Shown here: in pieces, positions 1 through 9,353 of the stretch
Layout: each line of letters starts with the position of its first letter
Numbering within the stretch: the first letter of the stretch is position 1
Source: Asticcacaulis tiandongensis
GTDB lineage: Bacteria; Pseudomonadota; Alphaproteobacteria; Caulobacterales; Caulobacteraceae
Direction of reading: 5' to 3'
DNA length: 64,000 bases
Assembly: GCF_006475605.1 (NCBI RefSeq)
Contig: NZ_ML636837.1
Coordinates: forward strand, 62,001-126,000
Notes under the pieces: generated by a model
Database searches by the model: none
Told to the model about the DNA's origin: nothing
The model's input: only the letters and a program-made list of their open reading frames with translations
Position numbers and translations under genes: made by a program

Positions 1-1
1 A

Positions 2-472
2 AACCTTGGGTTTGAGCGCCTGATGCAGTCCAAGGGCTTAAGCCTTGAGCGCACCAAGGTGGGTGACCGCTATGTTATGGAGCGTATGCGCGAAGGCGGC
101 TTTAATCTGGGGGGTGAGCAATCCGGCCATGTGATCATGCGCGACCATGCGACGACCGGTGACGGGCTTATGGCCGCGCTTCAGGTGCTGGCCGTGCGCG
201 TGGAGTCGGGCAAGCCGGTCAGCGAACTGGCTCACCAGTTCAAGCCGGTGCCGCAATTGCTGAAGAACGTGCGTTTCAGCGGTGAAAGCCCGCTGAAATC
301 AGAAGCCGTTCAGGCGGCTATCGCTGAGGCCGAAGAACTTTTGAAGGGCGAAGGCCGCGTTCTGGTGCGCCCCTCAGGCACCGAGCCCCTGATCCGCGTC
401 ATGGCCGAGGGCGATGACGAAGCCAAGGTCAAGGCCGCCGTTCAGCAAATCGCAGACGCCATAGCCCACTAA
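2..472 (+). CDS. glmM: Phosphoglucosamine mutase, C-terminal part (cut by window start)
   Basis: The frame is open from the first bases and the gene begins upstream of the window. GlmM converts glucosamine-6-phosphate to glucosamine-1-phosphate for UDP-GlcNAc, peptidoglycan and LPS synthesis in the cytoplasm. The visible part covers the end of the third alpha/beta/alpha domain and the C-terminal phosphate-binding domain. Seen here: KVGDRYV, the sugar-specificity loop [23 protein letters not shown] and the phosphate-binding [12 protein letters not shown]. An internal ATG at 23 is not the start, because conserved residues (NLGFERLM) are encoded before it. A strong hairpin follows the stop. Confidence 0.95.
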   Translation, partial: NLGFERLMQSKGLSLERTKVGDRYVMERMREGGFNLGGEQSGHVIMRDHATTGDGLMAALQVLAVRVESGKPVSELAHQFKPVPQLLKNVRFSGESPLKSEAVQAAIAEAEELLKGEGRVLVRPSGTEPLIRVMAEGDDEAKVKAAVQQIADAIAH

Positions 473-479
473 AAGAAAA

Positions 480-515
480 AGCCCCTTCCGATTTTTAACC
501 GGAAGGGGCTTTTCA
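480..515. terminator. Bidirectional intrinsic terminator between glmM and rhaM
   Basis: A 10-bp GC-rich stem (gccccttccg, 481-490, pairing with 500-509) has a run of A before it and T after it. It sits between two convergent stop codons, so it can serve both genes. Confidence 0.85.
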
Positions 516-517
516 TT

Positions 518-838
518 TTAAGCCATATGGAACACGTGTTTTAGGTCAGTGGCGACCGGCGAATTATCAGGGTTAGAATCCATGATGTCTGCCATGTAGG
601 CCCACCACTTTTTCATAACCGGATGGCTCGGCAGATCGGCCATGCCATGATCCGCCGTACGCTTAAGGACACCGAATAGGGTCAGGGTTTCCGTATCGAG
701 AAAGATCGAATAGTCCGACACGCCGGCCTCATGCAGCAGGTCAGACAGTTCCGGCCAGATTTCATCATGGCGCTTTTGATATTCGGCCTCAAAGCCCGGC
801 TTAAGCTGCATCTTGAAGGCATGGGTTTGCAAGGTCAT
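518..838 (-). CDS. rhaM: L-rhamnose mutarotase
   Basis: At 106 residues it matches the small dimeric alpha/beta-barrel mutarotase RhaM, which interconverts the alpha and beta anomers of L-rhamnose in the cytoplasm. Recognisable family positions are [13 protein letters not shown] (with the catalytic His), the tyrosine in [16 protein letters not shown] and NPDNSPV near the C-terminus. It lies 21 bp downstream of the rhamnogalacturonan acetylesterase on the same strand and is probably co-transcribed with it. The context is that rhamnose released from RG-I by the neighbouring enzymes is prepared for the dehydrogenase encoded at 9354. No rhamnose isomerase or kinase is visible in the window. Confidence 0.92.
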   Translation of the reverse strand: MTLQTHAFKMQLKPGFEAEYQKRHDEIWPELSDLLHEAGVSDYSIFLDTETLTLFGVLKRTADHGMADLPSHPVMKKWWAYMADIMDSNPDNSPVATDLKHVFHMA

Positions 839-859
839 GGTGAGATTCCTTTAAAAAGA

Positions 860-2197
860 TCAGTTACCTGAAACGGCGGTGACGACTTCGCGCATTTGCG
901 GCCAGTCCGTCGGTTTCAGCTCGAAATTGCGAGGGTCAGCGGGCTTTGCCGGATCAAAGGCCACAAAATCAGGTGCAGGCTTAAGATCAAGGCCTGAGGC
1001 CGGATCCGTGATGACGGTGGCGACATAGTTGGCAATAACCCACGCGCCATAGGCATTATGGTGGGTTTTGTCCGCCCCGTTCTGACCGAAGGCCAGAGGG
1101 CTGATGTCCGGCCCGAGTGCCTCATAGAAGGTGGTGGTTTGTTGCGTCAGATCAACGAGCGGCAGCTTAAGCTCGGCGGCCACGTCGCGTACCGCCTGAT
1201 CATACTGACCGTGGGTATTCTCGATCTTACCGTCTTTGAAGAAGCGGCGCGCCACAGGGCTGATGAGCACCACCTGAGCGCCACGTGTCTGGGCGTCCGC
1301 AGCAAAGGCCTTAAGCCATGCCGGATAACCGGCTTCGGCGCTGACATAGGTGCGCGGCCACTGCTTTTTCTGGTCGTTATGGGCAAACTGAATGAGGACA
1401 ATATCGCCTTCGCGCACCTGACTGAGCAGCTTGTCCCAGCGCAGAGAAGTGACAAAGGATTTCATGGTTTCACCCGAACGGGCGTGATTGGCGACCGAAA
1501 CATCGTTGCTCAGGAAACGCGGCAGCATCTGGCCCCATGAGGCATAATCCGCGCCCCCCTGATCACTTACGGTCGAATCGCCCGCCAGAAAGACGCGACG
1601 CGGCTGTACGGCCTCAATGGTGATTGAACGCACCTGAGCAATGTCAGGCCCCGATGCGCTGATGGTCAGGCGGTTGTCCCAGTTGCGGCTGATATTTTCA
1701 TCTCCGCGCAAGCCGACCTTAGGGGCATTGACATCCTGCTCGGATTTTCCATCCAGAAAGGGCGTGCGCATATTGGCGATAAATTCGACGGTGCGCTTTT
1801 CCGAGCGTTTAAGCACGACGGGCGGCAGCATCAGGCGGCGGTCTTCGGACCACAGGCTGGTGCGGCTGGGGCGGTTGCCCGAGTCCAGCTCAATACGCAC
1901 CCGATAATCCCCGTCGGGTACACGCACGGAGAAAGCCTGTTCATTGCCATTAAGCTGGCTCGTGAAACCGTAACCCGCCGTGTCATTCCACGGCTCGGCC
2001 GTCCTGACAGAGATGGCACCGACCGGAAGTGCCTTTTTGGATGCAGCATCGGTGGTGAAGACATAGGTCTGTGTCATAGGTTTCCGGTCATTTTGGGCCG
2101 CCTCAGCCAAGGCCGGTAAGGGCGCACCCAGAAGCCCAATCAGGGCTATCGCGGCACATGTCTGTTTCCGCCAATTTGTCTGATTGATTTTGATCAT
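860..2197 (-). CDS. Secreted rhamnogalacturonan acetylesterase (CE12-type, SGNH hydrolase)
   Basis: The protein removes acetyl groups from the galacturonate residues of rhamnogalacturonan I, acting outside the cytoplasm. After a signal peptide (MIKINQTNWRKQ, then a hydrophobic stretch ending LPALAEA) comes a beta-rich N-terminal domain of about 150 residues. The SGNH hydrolase domain follows with block I GDSTVS, the glycine of RSGETM, FAHND with the oxyanion Asn, and the catalytic Asp/His block in THHNAYG. I prefer the ATG at 2197: an upstream in-frame start at 2329 would put 44 non-conserved residues before the signal peptide. The gene is divergent from the GH43-GH35 gene and upstream of rhaM. 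Confidence 0.85.
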   Translation of the reverse strand: MIKINQTNWRKQTCAAIALIGLLGAPLPALAEAAQNDRKPMTQTYVFTTDAASKKALPVGAISVRTAEPWNDTAGYGFTSQLNGNEQAFSVRVPDGDYRVRIELDSGNRPSRTSLWSEDRRLMLPPVVLKRSEKRTVEFIANMRTPFLDGKSEQDVNAPKVGLRGDENISRNWDNRLTISASGPDIAQVRSITIEAVQPRRVFLAGDSTVSDQGGADYASWGQMLPRFLSNDVSVANHARSGETMKSFVTSLRWDKLLSQVREGDIVLIQFAHNDQKKQWPRTYVSAEAGYPAWLKAFAADAQTRGAQVVLISPVARRFFKDGKIENTHGQYDQAVRDVAAELKLPLVDLTQQTTTFYEALGPDISPLAFGQNGADKTHHNAYGAWVIANYVATVITDPASGLDLKPAPDFVAFDPAKPADPRNFELKPTDWPQMREVVTAVSGN

Positions 2198-2379
2198 ATT
2201 GCCGCTTTTCGTGCGCACATCAGTCCCTTTTATGCTCGTTTTTGATATTTTTTCATTGATATGCGCATTAGTCAATGTCATCTTAGCGCCCAAACGGGGG
2301 CTGGCCTGCACGGCCCCGCCTGTCCGCATGGACAGATAAAAGCCAGTTACTGGGAACTCCCTGAAGGAAGACCGAATTT
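2198..2379. promoter_or_regulatory. Divergent promoter region with two short inverted repeats
   Basis: This 182-bp region separates the acetylesterase-rhaM arm from the GH43-GH35 arm and must hold both promoters. It contains tgtcc-gcat-ggaca at 2321-2334 and ccagt-t-actgg at 2343-2353. Either could be a regulator site, but the arms are only 5 bp. The plus-strand gene has an aaggaag-type ribosome binding site just before 2380. Confidence 0.4.
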
Positions 2380-5300
2380 ATGATCTACTTTGCCACGCGC
2401 CCAAAGAGCGTGACCTTGTCGCGAATTGTAAAGTCTCAAACCTCACGTGCCGTGCTGATGGCAGCCTTAATAGGCATGGGCGGCCAGGCGGCGGCTCAGG
2501 AACTGGGCATCCCTCAGGCCTCGGATACCGCGCCTTATAATACGCAGGCAGCCACCGCTGCGGCGTCAGGTAAGGTCAGTCAGGTCAATCTGGGCGCAAC
2601 GGCTGAAAAAGACGGGCCGGTCTTTATTATGACCAGCTTTCTGGCATCGTCGCAGAACACCCTGAGCCTTTTTGCCTCTAATGACGGCATCAATTTCAAC
2701 ACCCTGCGCTCGGAAGCCTTCCAGCCCGAAGAGCGCCTGCTGCGCGATCCGTCGATCATCCGTCATACGGATGGCTATTATTACGTCGTCTATACGACTG
2801 ACTGGAACGGCAGCGATTTCGGAATCCTTAAGTCAAAGAACCTGAAAGACTGGGAATTCGTCCAGCACGTGCCGGTTAAGCTTGCGGGCGTGAAAAACGT
2901 CTGGGCACCGGAATGGTTCCGTGACAAGGACGGGTCACTTAAGGTTATCGTATCGCTTTCCGCTAATGGCACCGAAGGCCCGTTTGGCGCCTATATTATT
3001 GAGGCCAATGCCGATCTGACCCAGTGGTCCGACCCGATCCCGATGCAGGGCCTTCAGGGCAACTATATCGACACCTTCGTCATCGCTAACGAAGACGGCA
3101 GCGGCTATACCGCCTTTACGAAAAACGAAACCACCAAGTTCATCGAACTGGCGACCGCCAAAACCCTCAAGGGGCCGTGGAAGCTGGAAAAGACCGGCGA
3201 CTGGGCCGGCTGGGGTGGCCCTTCCGAAGGTCAGGCGCTGGTTAAGCTGCCGGACGGCGGCTGGCGCATCTATTTCGATGACTATATGACCAAGCACTAT
3301 TGGTATTCTGACAGCCATGACGGCTTCAAGACGTGGACGCCGAAGAAGGAAATCGGCGGCGTATCCGGTTCGGTGCGTCACTTCACCGTCCTGTCGGAAG
3401 ATCGCAAGGTCTATAACGAAGTCACGAAGCCTGCGGGCACACCCAAGACCATCACCTGGGATGAGCACTCCCTGATGGTTGATGGCGAACGCATCGTCGT
3501 CTGGTCGGGCGAAATCCACCCCTTCCGTCTGCCTAACCCGTCTCTGTGGCGCGATGTCATCCAGAAGATGAAGGCCTCAGGCTTTAACGGCGTCGCCTTC
3601 TATTTCGACTGGGGTTATCACTCCCCGTCTCCGGGCGTTTATGACTTCTCCAATGTGCGTAACGTAGAGCGTGCGCTGGAAATTGCGGCCGAAGAAGGCA
3701 TGTATGTCATCGCCCGTACCGGCCCCTATGTGAATGCCGAACTGACCGGCGGCGGCTATCCCGGCTGGATGCGCCGTCAGCGCGCCGAAGCCCGTACCGA
3801 CGACCCCCTCTATCTGGCGGCCACCGATGAGTGGATGAGCCAGATCAACCCGATCATCGCCCGTCACCAGCTGACGACCGGTGGCGGCACGGTCATCGCC
3901 TATCAGCTTGAGAACGAACTGGGTAAGGTTGAGCCTAAGCACGTCCGTCAGATGGAGCATCTGGCGGTCAAGGCCCGTGAAGATGGCATCACGGTTCCGT
4001 TCTTCCATAATGCGGCGGGCCGTCTGCCTGACTGGACGCCGAAGAACTCAACGGCTCCGTGGGCGAACCCCGGGCCGACCGATCTCTATGCCTTTGACGG
4101 CTATCCCGGCGGCGTCTGTGACGTTCATGCACAACCCGGCACGCCGAATATTGCCCCTGACTGGGGTATCTACGGCAAGAACATCCCTAAGGTCGGTTCG
4201 CTGTCTTCGCCTAACACACCGGGCTTTGCCGCTGAACTGGGTGGTGGCTGGTTCGATTACTGGGGCTCGAACGGTACCTATGAGTGTACCTCAAAGCGTC
4301 AGGGCGTTGGCTATCAGCGCGTGTTCTATGGCACCAACCTGATCAACCGCATTACCATCCATAACGCCTATATGACGTTTGGCGGCACCTCATGGGGCTG
4401 GCTGGCAGGGCCTGTGGTCTATACCTCTTATGACTATGGCGCGGCGATTTCCGAAGACCGTGGCTTGCGTGACAAGGCCTATGCCCTCAAGCAACAGGGC
4501 ATGTTCGTTCAGGCGGCTGAAAAAGTGCTGGGCGAAATGGACAAGGGCCCGATCCTCAAGCCGACCAACGACAAGCTTCAGGTCTATCACAACATCAATC
4601 CGACGCTCGGCACCCACATCCTGTTTGCCGTGCATAATCCGTCGAATGCCGTCACAGATGACCGCGGCACGTTTGAACTGACGACCAAAGACGGCACCTA
4701 TACGATTCCGGTGCGCGTCAATGGTCAGGACGCCAAGATGCTTCTGGCATCCTATGCTATGGAACGTCAGCATCTGGTCTATTCCAACTCGGAAATCCAG
4801 ACGCACTTCCAGCATGGCGAACGCGATGTGGTGCTGCTGCATGGCCGTACCGGCGAGGATGGCGAAACTGTCCTGCGTTACAGCTCTGCGCCTAAGGTCA
4901 CGGTGCTGTCGGGCAAGGTGTCTTCACGCTTTGACGCCCGCAAGGGCGATCTGCGCCTGAACTATAAGCACGAAGGTCTGGCCCGCGTGCTTGTCACCGG
5001 CGGTGGCCGTGCGCCGATGCTTCTGTTGCTCGCTGATGAACAGACCAGCTGGCACTTCTGGCGTCAGGATACCGAAGCCGGTGCCGTGCTTCAGCACACC
5101 CCTGCCCTTGTGCGTACGGCTAAAATCGACGGTGGCGCTCTGGCCCTGACTGGTGACACCACCGAAGCCAGCGCCTTTGAAATCTGGGCACCTGCGGCCC
5201 TGCAAAGTGCGACCTTCAACGGTGAGGCTCTGGCCCTGACGGCGCAGTCTGACGGCAGCTATAAGACCAATGCGGTCAAGGGGCCGGAGACCATCACCCT

Positions 5301-6351
5301 GCCGAAGCTGGCCGATCTGAACTGGACGCGTCGCTTCGATTCGCTTGAAGCCAATCCGGCGTTTGATGACTCAGGCTGGATCAAGGCGGATGCCCGCCCG
5401 TCTGCCGCCCAGACCTGGACTATGCCCGAACGCGGTCAGCCGACCCTGTCGATGAGCGATTACGGCTTCCACCACGGCGACGTCTGGTATCGTGGCCGCG
5501 TCAATATCACCGACCCGAAGAACAACCAGCTTGAGCTGTTCTACGGTGCCGGTGGCGCAGGTATGGTGCAGGTGTGGTTCGACGGCAAATATGTCGGCAT
5601 GGACGAAATGGACACCGGCCGCTCCTTCCCGGAAACCACCGACAGCGTAAAGCTGACCCTGCCGGTCGAAAAGGCCGGTGAATATGTCATCGCGGTTCAG
5701 GTACGTAACAACGGCCATAACTGGAACCTGATGGCCGATGATTACCACCGTGAAGCGCGGGGCCTTATCGCAGCCAACCTGACCTCCAAGGGCGGCAACC
5801 GTTTTGCGGTGCCGATCGAGTGGCGCATTCAGGGCAACAAGGGCGGTGAAAAGATTGCTGACCTTGTGCGTGGCCCGATGAACAATGGCGGCCTCTATGG
5901 CGAGCGCGAAGGCTGGTATCTGCCGCCAGCGCACGACAAGGACTTCGTCACAGGCTGGGACAAGGTTAAGACGACCGATGCCCCGCCTCAGGCCGGTACA
6001 TATTGGTTGCGCACGACCTTTGATCTGGATCTGCCGAAGGATCACGACATTCAGCTGGGTCTGGCCTTTGGTGATACCACCAAGCCGCGCTCGGATCGTG
6101 ACACCCGCGTTCTGATCTTTGTCAACGGCTGGAACATGGGTCAGTTCATCTCGCACATCGGCCCGCAACGTACCTTCGTCATTCCGCCGGGGATTTTGAA
6201 CCCGAACGGTGAAAACACAATCGCGCTTGCCGTCACCACTGACGGCAAGCCGGAAAATGCCCTTGAGCCGGTCGAACTGGTCAATCTGCGCACCGCACGT
6301 GGCGGTGTGGAGCTTGAGATCATGCCCGCCTCACGCTATCTGCAACGCTAA
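2380..6351 (+). CDS. Secreted two-enzyme fusion: GH43-type domain + GH35 beta-galactosidase
   Basis: The 1323-residue protein is probably exported: a basic N-terminus and hydrophobic stretch end at GGQAAAQ near residue 40. Residues about 60-345 look like a GH43 five-bladed propeller, with candidate catalytic residues D123 (LRDPSI), D231 (NYIDTF) and E283 (SEGQALV). From about 357 a GH35 domain begins (WSGEIHPFRLP). It carries the acid/base E513 in LENELG and the nucleophile E619 in AAELGGGW, followed by beta-sandwich and galactose-binding-like domains to the end. Most GH35 enzymes lack the first domain. The likely job is trimming galactan and arabinan or arabinogalactan side chains of RG-I. 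The GH35 call is strong; the exact GH43 subfamily and specificity are not settled. Confidence 0.85.
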   Translation: MIYFATRPKSVTLSRIVKSQTSRAVLMAALIGMGGQAAAQELGIPQASDTAPYNTQAATAAASGKVSQVNLGATAEKDGPVFIMTSFLASSQNTLSLFASNDGINFNTLRSEAFQPEERLLRDPSIIRHTDGYYYVVYTTDWNGSDFGILKSKNLKDWEFVQHVPVKLAGVKNVWAPEWFRDKDGSLKVIVSLSANGTEGPFGAYIIEANADLTQWSDPIPMQGLQGNYIDTFVIANEDGSGYTAFTKNETTKFIELATAKTLKGPWKLEKTGDWAGWGGPSEGQALVKLPDGGWRIYFDDYMTKHYWYSDSHDGFKTWTPKKEIGGVSGSVRHFTVLSEDRKVYNEVTKPAGTPKTITWDEHSLMVDGERIVVWSGEIHPFRLPNPSLWRDVIQKMKASGFNGVAFYFDWGYHSPSPGVYDFSNVRNVERALEIAAEEGMYVIARTGPYVNAELTGGGYPGWMRRQRAEARTDDPLYLAATDEWMSQINPIIARHQLTTGGGTVIAYQLENELGKVEPKHVRQMEHLAVKAREDGITVPFFHNAAGRLPDWTPKNSTAPWANPGPTDLYAFDGYPGGVCDVHAQPGTPNIAPDWGIYGKNIPKVGSLSSPNTPGFAAELGGGWFDYWGSNGTYECTSKRQGVGYQRVFYGTNLINRITIHNAYMTFGGTSWGWLAGPVVYTSYDYGAAISEDRGLRDKAYALKQQGMFVQAAEKVLGEMDKGPILKPTNDKLQVYHNINPTLGTHILFAVHNPSNAVTDDRGTFELTTKDGTYTIPVRVNGQDAKMLLASYAMERQHLVYSNSEIQTHFQHGERDVVLLHGRTGEDGETVLRYSSAPKVTVLSGKVSSRFDARKGDLRLNYKHEGLARVLVTGGGRAPMLLLLADEQTSWHFWRQDTEAGAVLQHTPALVRTAKIDGGALALTGDTTEASAFEIWAPAALQSATFNGEALALTAQSDGSYKTNAVKGPETITLPKLADLNWTRRFDSLEANPAFDDSGWIKADARPSAAQTWTMPERGQPTLSMSDYGFHHGDVWYRGRVNITDPKNNQLELFYGAGGAGMVQVWFDGKYVGMDEMDTGRSFPETTDSVKLTLPVEKAGEYVIAVQVRNNGHNWNLMADDYHREARGLIAANLTSKGGNRFAVPIEWRIQGNKGGEKIADLVRGPMNNGGLYGEREGWYLPPAHDKDFVTGWDKVKTTDAPPQAGTYWLRTTFDLDLPKDHDIQLGLAFGDTTKPRSDRDTRVLIFVNGWNMGQFISHIGPQRTFVIPPGILNPNGENTIALAVTTDGKPENALEPVELVNLRTARGGVELEIMPASRYLQR

Positions 6352-6380
6352 ACTGTCCTCCTGCTGCGAAGTATTTTACT

Positions 6381-7556
6381 ATGTCTGTGAACACCAAGAA
6401 CCAGATCCTGACACCAACCGATCCGTTCAACATTCATCCGCTGTTGCAACATCAGTCAGCCGCGCTTGGGGCTGACCGCAATGACTACCTCAGCGCGATC
6501 GATGGTCTGATCGACAATCTGGTCAATATCGAGGACACCTCGGGTGAGTTCCTGCTGCGACTGACCGATGGCCGCGTGATTGACACCAAGGCCTGGCACG
6601 GTTTTGAGTGGACGCAGGGCATTGGCCTTTATGGCATGTACAAGATCTGGGAGATGACCGGCGATAAAAAAGCCTGGGACATCATGATCAACTGGTTTGA
6701 AGACCGGTTTGCCGAAGGCTCACCATCGCGCAACATCAATACGGTCGCGCCGTTCTTAACTCTGGCCTATCTTTATGAGCGCACCGGTGATCGCCGCTAT
6801 CTGCCTTATCTCGATGTCTGGGCAGAATGGGTTTATAACGAACTGCCGCGCACCGAAGAAGGTGGCTTCCAGCACATCGTCTATAACAGCGTCAATAACC
6901 AGCAGATGTGGGACGACACCCTGATGATGTCGGTTGTGCCGCTGGCCAAGATCGGCCTGCTGCTCAACCGTCCGCATTATGTCGAAGAGGCCAAGCGCCA
7001 GTTCCTCATCCACATCAAGTATCTGACCGATCGCAAGACCGGCCTGTGGTTCCACGGCTGGACCTTCGATGGCCGTCACAACTTCGCCAACGCCCTGTGG
7101 GGCCGTGGTAATTCGTGGGTCACCATTGTGATCCCTGAGTTTATCGAGCTTCTGGACCTGCCGAAGGACGACGCCTTCCGCATGTTCCTCATTGAGACCC
7201 TTGAGGCTCAGGTCAAGGCGCTGGCCAAGGTTCAGGCCCCGTCGGGTCTGTGGCGCACCATTCTTGATGACGAAACCTCATACGAAGAAGCCGCCGCTTC
7301 GGCTGGTTTTGCCTATGGTATCCTCAAGGCCGTACGTAAGGGCTACATCTCGAAAGAGTACGAAGCCATCGGCATCAAGGGGGCCAAGGCCGTCCGCGCC
7401 CATATCAATGACGCGGGCGAACTGACGCAGGTGTCGTTCGGGACACCGGTATTTAATTCGATACAGGAATATAAGGACATCCCCCTGACCTCTATGCCCT
7501 TTGGTCAGGCCATGGCGCTTCTGACCATGGGTGAGTTCCTGTATCGCTTCATCTAA
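6381..7556 (+). CDS. Unsaturated rhamnogalacturonyl hydrolase (GH105)
   Basis: The 391-residue alpha/alpha-barrel enzyme hydrates and splits the 4,5-unsaturated galacturonate from lyase-generated RG oligomers, giving rhamnose-containing products and 5-keto-4-deoxyuronate. It matches the YteR/YesR family: WHGFEWTQGIGLYGM, MWDDTLMM with candidate catalytic D179, WFHGWTFDG and WGRGNSW. There is no signal peptide, so it works in the cytoplasm on imported unsaturated disaccharides. It starts 29 bp after the GH43-GH35 stop and precedes the transporter, which fits an operon. The ribosome binding site is weak. Substrates with unsaturated glucuronate are possible. Confidence 0.88.
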   Translation: MSVNTKNQILTPTDPFNIHPLLQHQSAALGADRNDYLSAIDGLIDNLVNIEDTSGEFLLRLTDGRVIDTKAWHGFEWTQGIGLYGMYKIWEMTGDKKAWDIMINWFEDRFAEGSPSRNINTVAPFLTLAYLYERTGDRRYLPYLDVWAEWVYNELPRTEEGGFQHIVYNSVNNQQMWDDTLMMSVVPLAKIGLLLNRPHYVEEAKRQFLIHIKYLTDRKTGLWFHGWTFDGRHNFANALWGRGNSWVTIVIPEFIELLDLPKDDAFRMFLIETLEAQVKALAKVQAPSGLWRTILDDETSYEEAAASAGFAYGILKAVRKGYISKEYEAIGIKGAKAVRAHINDAGELTQVSFGTPVFNSIQEYKDIPLTSMPFGQAMALLTMGEFLYRFI

Positions 7557-7563
7557 ACGACTG

Positions 7564-7600
7564 ATTTTCCCGCCTCTTGCCAAAGGGGCGGGAAAATCCG
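7564..7600 (+). terminator. Hairpin after the GH105 gene
   Basis: A perfect 11-bp stem, attttcccgcc (7564-7574) with ggcgggaaaat (7587-7597), lies just after the stop at 7556. The T-run after it is poor, so it may be a partial terminator or an mRNA-stabilising 3' hairpin inside the operon. Confidence 0.55.
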
Positions 7601-7686
7601 TTTTGGCACTAAGCCGGACTTCCTGACGGCGACCTCAGGAGGTTTACTCGCTACCAAAGCACAATGGCCGCCGGGAGAGACTAAAG

Positions 7687-9276
7687 ATGGCACCATCTGC
7701 CGTTCGTACACCTAAGTGGTATAATTACTGGGGCTGGGGTTCCGGTGACATGCTGGGCGCAGGCGCTCAGGCCGTCATCACCGGCTGGCTGTTCTATTTC
7801 TTCGTCACCTTCTGTGACCTGAGCGCGGTTGAGGCCGGTCTGATCCTCGGTCTGCCGCGTCTGCTTGAGGCCATTACGTGCCCGCTGATCGGCTATATTT
7901 CCGACAATCTGCGCCATACATGGATCGGTCGAAAGATCGGGCGGCGAAAGATATTTTTGCTGATCACCATACCGCTTCTGCCGTCTTTTGCGCTGCTGTT
8001 CATCACGGGCCAGAGCTTCTGGTATTACCTGTTCATCTTCATTTTCTTTGAGTTGCTCTACACCATGTTCCTCATTCCGTGGGAAACACTGGCTGCAGAA
8101 ATGACCAAGGATTACAAGGAGAAGGCGAAATTTGCCGGTGCGCGTATGATCATTGCGCAGTCTTCGGCCATTCTGGCGTCTTACCTGCCCGCCTTCCTGA
8201 TCCAGCAACTGGGCGGTGAGGATTCTCCGAGCACCTTCCTGATCATGGCCACCATCTTCGGTGTGCTGTTCTCGCTGGTGGTTATTCTGGTGGTCATTTT
8301 CTCATGGGAGCGGCCCTACACGCAGGACGAACTGGACTATAAGGACGACTCCTTCTCGCTGAAGAATGCCGCCAATATTCCGGTCAATATGTTCCGGGAT
8401 CTGTTCTCTACGCTGCGCATCAAGGCATTCCGCCAGCATCTGTCGATCTATCTCGGCGGTTACCTGTCGCAGGATATCTTCAACACGGCCTTCCCGATCT
8501 TTGTGGCGACCGTTCTGCTGGGTGCCACGGCTGTTATCTCACAGCTGATGACCGTCATGTACATCGCCCAGCTTGTCTCGGTGATCATCGCTATTCAGAT
8601 CGTCATCAAGACCGGCCCGACCACGGCTTATCGTATTGCCATTGGCTTCGTGATTGCCGCCCTTTTGTTGTATGCCGGTTTCTATGTATCGCAACCTGAA
8701 GGCTTCTCTGCCGGTCTGAATGCGCTTGACGGCAACCTGTTTGCGGCCTTCAGCGCATCGAACTTCGGCCTGATCTTCTGGCTGTTTGTGCCTATCATTC
8801 TGGCCGGTCTGGGTCGTGGTACGCTGAACTTCGTGCCCTGGTCAGTTTATAACTACCTGCCGGACGTGGACGAAGCGGTGACCGCTCAGCGCCGCGAAGG
8901 AATCTTTGCCGGTGTTATGACCTTCACCCGTAAGGCCGCCCAGTCTGCGGCTCTGATCGCAACCGGTTGGATTATTGATGCAGGGGGTTATATTTCACCT
9001 TCGAGCGTGCCCGCCGGTACAGTCGTCACCCAGACCCCCGAAGCCATCCACACCATCGTCTATGTGATGATTGGTGGCCCGATCCTGATGATGGTTCTGG
9101 GGGCGTGGATTTCGTGGTCATTCAAACTCAATGCCAAGACCCATGCGGTTCTGGTGCACGAGGTTGAGCGTCTGCGTGCCGGTGAAACCCAGCCTGAAAC
9201 GCCTGAGTCAGGCAAGATCGTCGAAGATCTGACCGGCTGGAAATATGAAAACCTCTGGGGCCGTGGCAGGTCATAG
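7687..9276 (+). CDS. GPH-family sugar:cation symporter (MFS)
   Basis: The 529-residue inner-membrane protein has about 12 hydrophobic segments. It shows the GPH/MelB-type N-terminal signature: WGSGDMLGAG, then LPRLLEAITCPLIGYISDN and the loop GRKIGRRK. Its position between the GH105 hydrolase and the uronate/rhamnose enzymes suggests it imports unsaturated rhamnogalacturonan disaccharides or uronides with H+ or Na+. The substrate is an inference from context. A good ribosome binding site (gggagag) precedes the ATG. The C-terminal 50 residues are hydrophilic and cytoplasmic. Confidence 0.85.
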   Translation: MAPSAVRTPKWYNYWGWGSGDMLGAGAQAVITGWLFYFFVTFCDLSAVEAGLILGLPRLLEAITCPLIGYISDNLRHTWIGRKIGRRKIFLLITIPLLPSFALLFITGQSFWYYLFIFIFFELLYTMFLIPWETLAAEMTKDYKEKAKFAGARMIIAQSSAILASYLPAFLIQQLGGEDSPSTFLIMATIFGVLFSLVVILVVIFSWERPYTQDELDYKDDSFSLKNAANIPVNMFRDLFSTLRIKAFRQHLSIYLGGYLSQDIFNTAFPIFVATVLLGATAVISQLMTVMYIAQLVSVIIAIQIVIKTGPTTAYRIAIGFVIAALLLYAGFYVSQPEGFSAGLNALDGNLFAAFSASNFGLIFWLFVPIILAGLGRGTLNFVPWSVYNYLPDVDEAVTAQRREGIFAGVMTFTRKAAQSAALIATGWIIDAGGYISPSSVPAGTVVTQTPEAIHTIVYVMIGGPILMMVLGAWISWSFKLNAKTHAVLVHEVERLRAGETQPETPESGKIVEDLTGWKYENLWGRGRS

Positions 9277-9353
9277 GCATTGCCACCCCTCAGGTACCAC
9301 TCTATGACACTTTATCCTGATATATGGGCCTCAGGGCCGAAGAGAGCATCAAG

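Noticed and set aside
5371-6168. 265-codon open frame on the minus strand
   Set aside because: It is antisense to the C-terminal domains of the GH43-GH35 gene, has no ribosome binding site or family motif, and reflects codon bias of the real gene.
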